A stretch of DNA of 9,687 nt, from contig CAMHNT010000074.1 in assembly GCA_946186535.1 (NCBI GenBank), positions 1 through 9,687 on the forward strand, read 5' to 3'. Numbering within the stretch: the first letter of the stretch is position 1; every line of letters begins with the position of its first letter. This document shows positions 7,091 to 9,687 of this stretch, in pieces. Both the position numbers and the translations under genes were made by a program. The notes under the pieces were generated by a model. The model did no database searches. It saw nothing but the letters and a program-made list of their open reading frames with translations, and was not told where the DNA came from. The stretch is from an uncultured Clostridia bacterium. GTDB taxonomy: Bacteria > Bacillota > Clostridia > Oscillospirales > Acutalibacteraceae.

Positions 7091-8124
7091 GCTTGATTAC
7101 ATATCCCGATTCAGAAGCCGCCGAAAGGGCGTACGAGCGGTGGAACTGTGTTGCAAAGCCGCTTCACAGCTTAGGTCTGCTTGAAGACGCAGTAGCAAAA
7201 ATTGCAGGTATCACAGGAGATGAAAATATTTCTCTTGATAAAAGGTGCGTTATAGATTTCTGTTCCGACAACGGAGTTGTTTCGGAGGGCGTTACTCAGA
7301 CCGACAGCAGCGTTACGGCGGTTGTCGCAAGGGCGATGACGGAAGGAACTTCGAATATCAACAGCCTGGCAAAGGCTTATAATGCCGATGTTATCACGGT
7401 CGATGTCGGAATGAACACCGATATTTCATCGGAAAAAATTATTAACAGAAAAATTTCTTACGGTACGGAAAATATAGCTCAAGGTGCTGCTATGAGCATG
7501 ACTCAGGCTGAAAGGGCAATCAAAGTCGGAATAGACATGGTACGTGAATGCAGGGAGAAAGGGTATAACATTTTAATCACAGGTGAAATGGGAATAGGAA
7601 ATACAACCACCTCATCTGCAATTTCTTCTGTTCTCCTCGGCATTCCGCCCGAAGATGTCACCGGCAGAGGCGCAGGTCTTTCGGACGACGGATTAAGGCG
7701 AAAAATCGATGTGATATATCGTGCGATTGAAATTAACAGACCCGACAAAAACAATCCTGTTGAGCTTATTTCAAAGCTTGGCGGTTATGATATTGCCGCT
7801 ATGACAGGGCTGTTTCTCGGAGGGGCGGTTTATCATGTCCCGATAGTGATGGACGGTTTCATATCGGCTGTTTCCGCTTTGCTAGCAGTTAAGATAAATC
7901 CGACAGTGAGAGAATATATGCTTTGTTCTCATGTTTCGGGCGAGCCTGCGGCTAAAAAAATTCTGGAGGTTCTCGGATTAAAACCGATTATAAACGCTGA
8001 AATGCGTCTCGGCGAAGGAACAGGCGGAGTTATGCTTTTACCGCTTCTTGACGGTGCTGCCGCTGTTTATAATTCGGCTCACAGATTCGATGAGCTGCCT
8101 ATCGAAAGGTATGTTGAACAGTAA
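7078..8124 (+). CDS. cobT: CobT, nicotinate-nucleotide:dimethylbenzimidazole phosphoribosyltransferase
   Basis: CobT moves phosphoribose from nicotinate mononucleotide to the lower-ligand base (dimethylbenzimidazole or a related base) to make alpha-ribazole phosphate for nucleotide-loop assembly. The 348-residue length matches the family. Motifs include DNGVVSEGVTQT (64-75), GEMGIGNTTTSS (169-180), GRGAGLSDDGL (196-206), and LGEGTGG (311-317), where Glu313 corresponds to the catalytic glutamate, Glu317 in Salmonella CobT by family knowledge. AAAAGGTG at 7064-7071 is 6 bases before the ATG. The 13-base overlap with cbiA is among the longest here. No lower-ligand synthesis gene (bluB or bza) is in the window, so the base used cannot be told. 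The gene marks the switch from corrin-ring to nucleotide-loop genes. Confidence 0.95.
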   Translation: MERLSLITYPDSEAAERAYERWNCVAKPLHSLGLLEDAVAKIAGITGDENISLDKRCVIDFCSDNGVVSEGVTQTDSSVTAVVARAMTEGTSNINSLAKAYNADVITVDVGMNTDISSEKIINRKISYGTENIAQGAAMSMTQAERAIKVGIDMVRECREKGYNILITGEMGIGNTTTSSAISSVLLGIPPEDVTGRGAGLSDDGLRRKIDVIYRAIEINRPDKNNPVELISKLGGYDIAAMTGLFLGGAVYHVPIVMDGFISAVSALLAVKINPTVREYMLCSHVSGEPAAKKILEVLGLKPIINAEMRLGEGTGGVMLLPLLDGAAAVYNSAHRFDELPIERYVEQ

Positions 8125-8651
8125 TGTTGGTCTTGATAACAGGGGGAAGCAAAAACGGAAAATCGGAAATTGCGGAAAGAATTGTTACTTTGTATGATTC
8201 GGAGCGATTTTATATAGCGACTATGGAGCCCTATTGTGACGAAGCTCTTGAAGCGATAGAACGTCACAGGAAAATCCGAAGTAAAAAGGGATTTGAAACG
8301 ATTGAAAAATATACCGACATAAACGAGATAGAAATTCCTGAAAACAGCTGCGTACTTCTTGAATGCATATGCAATCTCTGTGCGAATGAAATGTTTTCAA
8401 AAAATATAAATGACCCTGTAGATAAAATTATGACCGGAGTTGAAAAAATAGCAAAAGGTGCGAAGGTGTTTGTTGTCGTTACAAATCAGGTCGGAGATGA
8501 CGGAACGGTATACTCTCCGGAAACGATGAAATATATAAAAAATATCGGAGAGGTTAACCGTAGGATATCCGAAAAGGCGGATTGTGTTATTGAAGCCGTT
8601 TACGGAATACCGATTGTTCTGAAAGGAGAGAAGCCGGAGTGTCTTTTTTGA
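8124..8651 (+). CDS. cobU: CobU, adenosylcobinamide kinase/guanylyltransferase
   Basis: CobU phosphorylates adenosylcobinamide and then transfers GMP to give adenosylcobinamide-GDP, the CobS substrate. The 175-residue protein has P-loop GGSKNGKS (7-14), ATMEPYCDE (32-40), and His48 in IERHRKIR, equivalent to the histidine guanylylated in Salmonella CobU (His46, from family knowledge). The usual TNEVGxGIVP block reads TNQVGDDGTVYSP here (120-132), so this copy is diverged in its C-terminal motif. The later VNRRISEKADCV matches the family. The start overlaps the cobT stop by one base (TAATG). The only upstream Shine-Dalgarno match, AAAGG at 8105-8109, is 14 bases away, so translation probably depends on coupling to cobT. 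A second CobU-like gene follows cobS. Confidence 0.92.
   Translation: MLVLITGGSKNGKSEIAERIVTLYDSERFYIATMEPYCDEALEAIERHRKIRSKKGFETIEKYTDINEIEIPENSCVLLECICNLCANEMFSKNINDPVDKIMTGVEKIAKGAKVFVVVTNQVGDDGTVYSPETMKYIKNIGEVNRRISEKADCVIEAVYGIPIVLKGEKPECLF
8621..8630 (+). promoter_or_regulatory. cobS ribosome binding site, sets a GTG start at 8639
   Basis: GAAAGGAGAG, one of the strongest ribosome sites in the operon, ends 8 bases before GTG at 8639. No ATG lies in frame before the conserved N-terminus (FLKSLCSAFLMYSGIP), and the next in-frame ATG, at residue 13, would cut into it. The GTG is therefore the supported start. Confidence 0.75.
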
Positions 8652-9403
8652 AATCGCTTTGTTCCGCATTTTTGATGTATTCGGGAATACCGATGCCTCA
8701 GATTGAATGGAAGGAGGAAAACAGACGCTATTCGCTATGTTTTTTTCCTCTTGTCGGAGTCGTTATAGGCGTACTTGTTATGCTTTGGTATTATGCCTGC
8801 GAGGCGTCCGGGATTGGGAAAATGCTGTTTTCTGCAGGTGCTGCGGCAATTCCCGTTCTGGTTACGGGTGGAATACATCTGGACGGTTTTTGTGACGTCT
8901 GCGATGCGAAGGCGTGTCTCGGAAGCAGGGAAAAAATGCTTGAAGTTATGAGCGATTCAAGAGTCGGAGCGTTTGCGGTTATAAAGCTTGTTCTGTATTT
9001 TCTCATTCAGATAGGACTTTTTTCGGAGACAAAAAGCTTTGAGATGATTGCGGTCTGTGCATTCGGGTTTGTTCAGTCGAGAGCATGGAGCGGACTTGCA
9101 GCGGTCAGCTTTAAAAGCGCAAAATCCGATGGAGCTCTTCAAAGCTTTCGAAAACCTGCAGACAGAAATATAACCGTTCTGACAGAAATTGTTTATCTGA
9201 CGGTATCCGCTTTTTTCATGCTCAGGATAAGCTTGCTGACAGGAGCTGCGGCTGTTGTCGGAGGTGCTGCGGCATTTGTATATTACAGAATATTTTCCTA
9301 CAAAAAATTCGGAGGAATCACCGGAGATCTTGCCGGTTATTTTCTTCAGATATGCGAGCTGAGTATAATGTTTTTTGCAGTTATGGCGGAGGTGATATTT
9401 TGA
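8639..9403 (+). CDS. cobS: CobS, adenosylcobinamide-GDP ribazoletransferase (cobalamin synthase)
   Basis: CobS joins adenosylcobinamide-GDP to alpha-ribazole or its phosphate, the last assembly step, and is an integral membrane protein. The 254-residue length is typical. The signature is GGIHLDGFCDVCDA (77-90), whose aspartates 82, 86 and 89 fit the conserved metal-binding acidic cluster, followed by SDSRVGAFAVIKLVL (105-119). Hydrophobic stretches consistent with membrane helices lie near 35-53, 63-79, 110-128, 134-150, 173-216 (probably two) and 235-252. The N-terminal half carries the conserved FxMYSxIPMP and EWKEEN blocks. The start is GTG at 8639, overlapping cobU by 13 bases. It receives products of CobU and CobT, encoded directly upstream. 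Confidence 0.95.
   Translation: MSFLKSLCSAFLMYSGIPMPQIEWKEENRRYSLCFFPLVGVVIGVLVMLWYYACEASGIGKMLFSAGAAAIPVLVTGGIHLDGFCDVCDAKACLGSREKMLEVMSDSRVGAFAVIKLVLYFLIQIGLFSETKSFEMIAVCAFGFVQSRAWSGLAAVSFKSAKSDGALQSFRKPADRNITVLTEIVYLTVSAFFMLRISLLTGAAAVVGGAAAFVYYRIFSYKKFGGITGDLAGYFLQICELSIMFFAVMAEVIF
9388..9396 (+). promoter_or_regulatory. Ribosome binding site of the second CobU-like gene, favours a TTG start
   Basis: GGAGGTGAT is a near-perfect Shine-Dalgarno sequence. From its GGAGG core to TTG at 9400 is 7 bases, which is ideal, while the next in-frame ATG at 9406 is 13 bases away. The TTG also overlaps the cobS stop as TTGA, in line with the overlaps at every other junction. I therefore favour TTG at 9400; the ATG at 9406 is the alternative and removes only two residues. 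Confidence 0.65.
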
Positions 9404-9687
9404 AAATGATCATAGGCGGAGCCTGTCAGGGAAAGCTTGCTTATGCTTTACAGGCATATAATATATCTGAAAATGAAATTGCGGACGGACATGATTTTTT
9501 CGAAAAAAATTCAGAAGTAAAATGTATCAATAATTTTCATCTTCTTATAAAAGATTTCCGTGAAAACGGACTGAATCCGCTTGAAGAAACGTCGGAGATT
9601 CTAAATAATAATCCAGATATAATTATTTTAATGAACGAAATAGGAAACGGAATAATTCCGATTGAGAAATCTGAACGTCTTTGGCGT
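9400..9687 (+). CDS. Second, divergent CobU-family protein (3' end beyond the window)
   Basis: The visible 96 codons are open to the window edge. They begin with IIGGACQGKLAYA (4-16), which matches the CobU P-loop GGxxxGKS except that Leu replaces Ser/Thr after the lysine. A short variable part follows, then PDIIILMNEIGNGIIPIEKSERLWR (72-96), matching the CobU block VTNEVGxGIVP and the basic stretch after it. Only about 68 residues separate the two motifs, against roughly 108 in the upstream cobU, and the ATMEP...HRxxR segment with the guanylylated histidine is not seen. I recall short CobU-like proteins of this type beside cobS in Clostridia, usually annotated with the CobU name. Whether it is a kinase, a guanylyltransferase or neither cannot be decided from this part. 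It overlaps cobS by 4 bases. Confidence 0.8.
   Translation, partial: MKMIIGGACQGKLAYALQAYNISENEIADGHDFFEKNSEVKCINNFHLLIKDFRENGLNPLEETSEILNNNPDIIILMNEIGNGIIPIEKSERLWR

Noticed and set aside
8707..8895. Small plus-strand frame within cobS behind an AAGGAGG (8711-8717)
   Set aside because: The AAGGAGG encodes part of the conserved EWKEEN segment of CobS. The alternative frame has no independent support and its ATG at 8707 lies before the motif.
1..9687. CRISPR array, tRNA, rRNA or insertion sequence
   Set aside because: No regularly spaced repeats, tRNA-like cloverleaf, transposase or terminal inverted repeats were seen; coding sequence is continuous from 173 to the end.

Overview
The window is almost entirely one plus-strand operon for anaerobic (early cobalt insertion) cobalamin biosynthesis. 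It holds eleven genes, the last cut off by the window edge. Moderate-to-low GC, AGA-rich arginine usage, purine-rich Shine-Dalgarno sites and protein variants such as GAGCG in CbiF point to a Clostridia-class Firmicute. A Ruminococcus/Oscillospiraceae-like gut anaerobe is my best guess, made from style and not from a database match.

Layout. Bases 1-172 are the only non-coding stretch: a strong palindrome at the left edge, a weaker inverted repeat, two candidate sigma-A promoters and the cbiD ribosome site. Then follow cbiD (173-1312), cobM/cbiF (1305-2060), cbiG (2057-3091), cobJ/cbiH (3088-3816), cobK/cbiJ (3809-4567), a cbiE-cbiT fusion (4560-5756), cbiA (5753-7090), cobT (7078-8124), cobU (8124-8651), cobS (8639-9403) and a second, divergent CobU-family gene (9400 to the window end). 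All ten gene junctions overlap, by 1 to 13 bases, so there is no internal room for a promoter or terminator outside coding sequence.

How the genes work together. CbiH, CbiF, CbiG, CbiD, CbiJ and CbiET together carry cobalt-precorrin-3 to cobalt-precorrin-8 without a gap. CbiA then amidates cobyrinate at a and c. CobU activates adenosylcobinamide, CobT makes the alpha-ribazole phosphate of the lower ligand, and CobS joins the two halves. Not present in the window: the C20 methyltransferase CbiL, the mutase CbiC, a cobaltochelatase, the adenosyltransferase, CbiP, CbiB and CobD. These presumably lie downstream or elsewhere.

Nothing here is an undescribed system. The points most worth a second look are the two CobU-family genes flanking cobS, which appear to have lost complementary motifs, and the lack of any recognisable cobalamin riboswitch in the short leader of this B12 operon.
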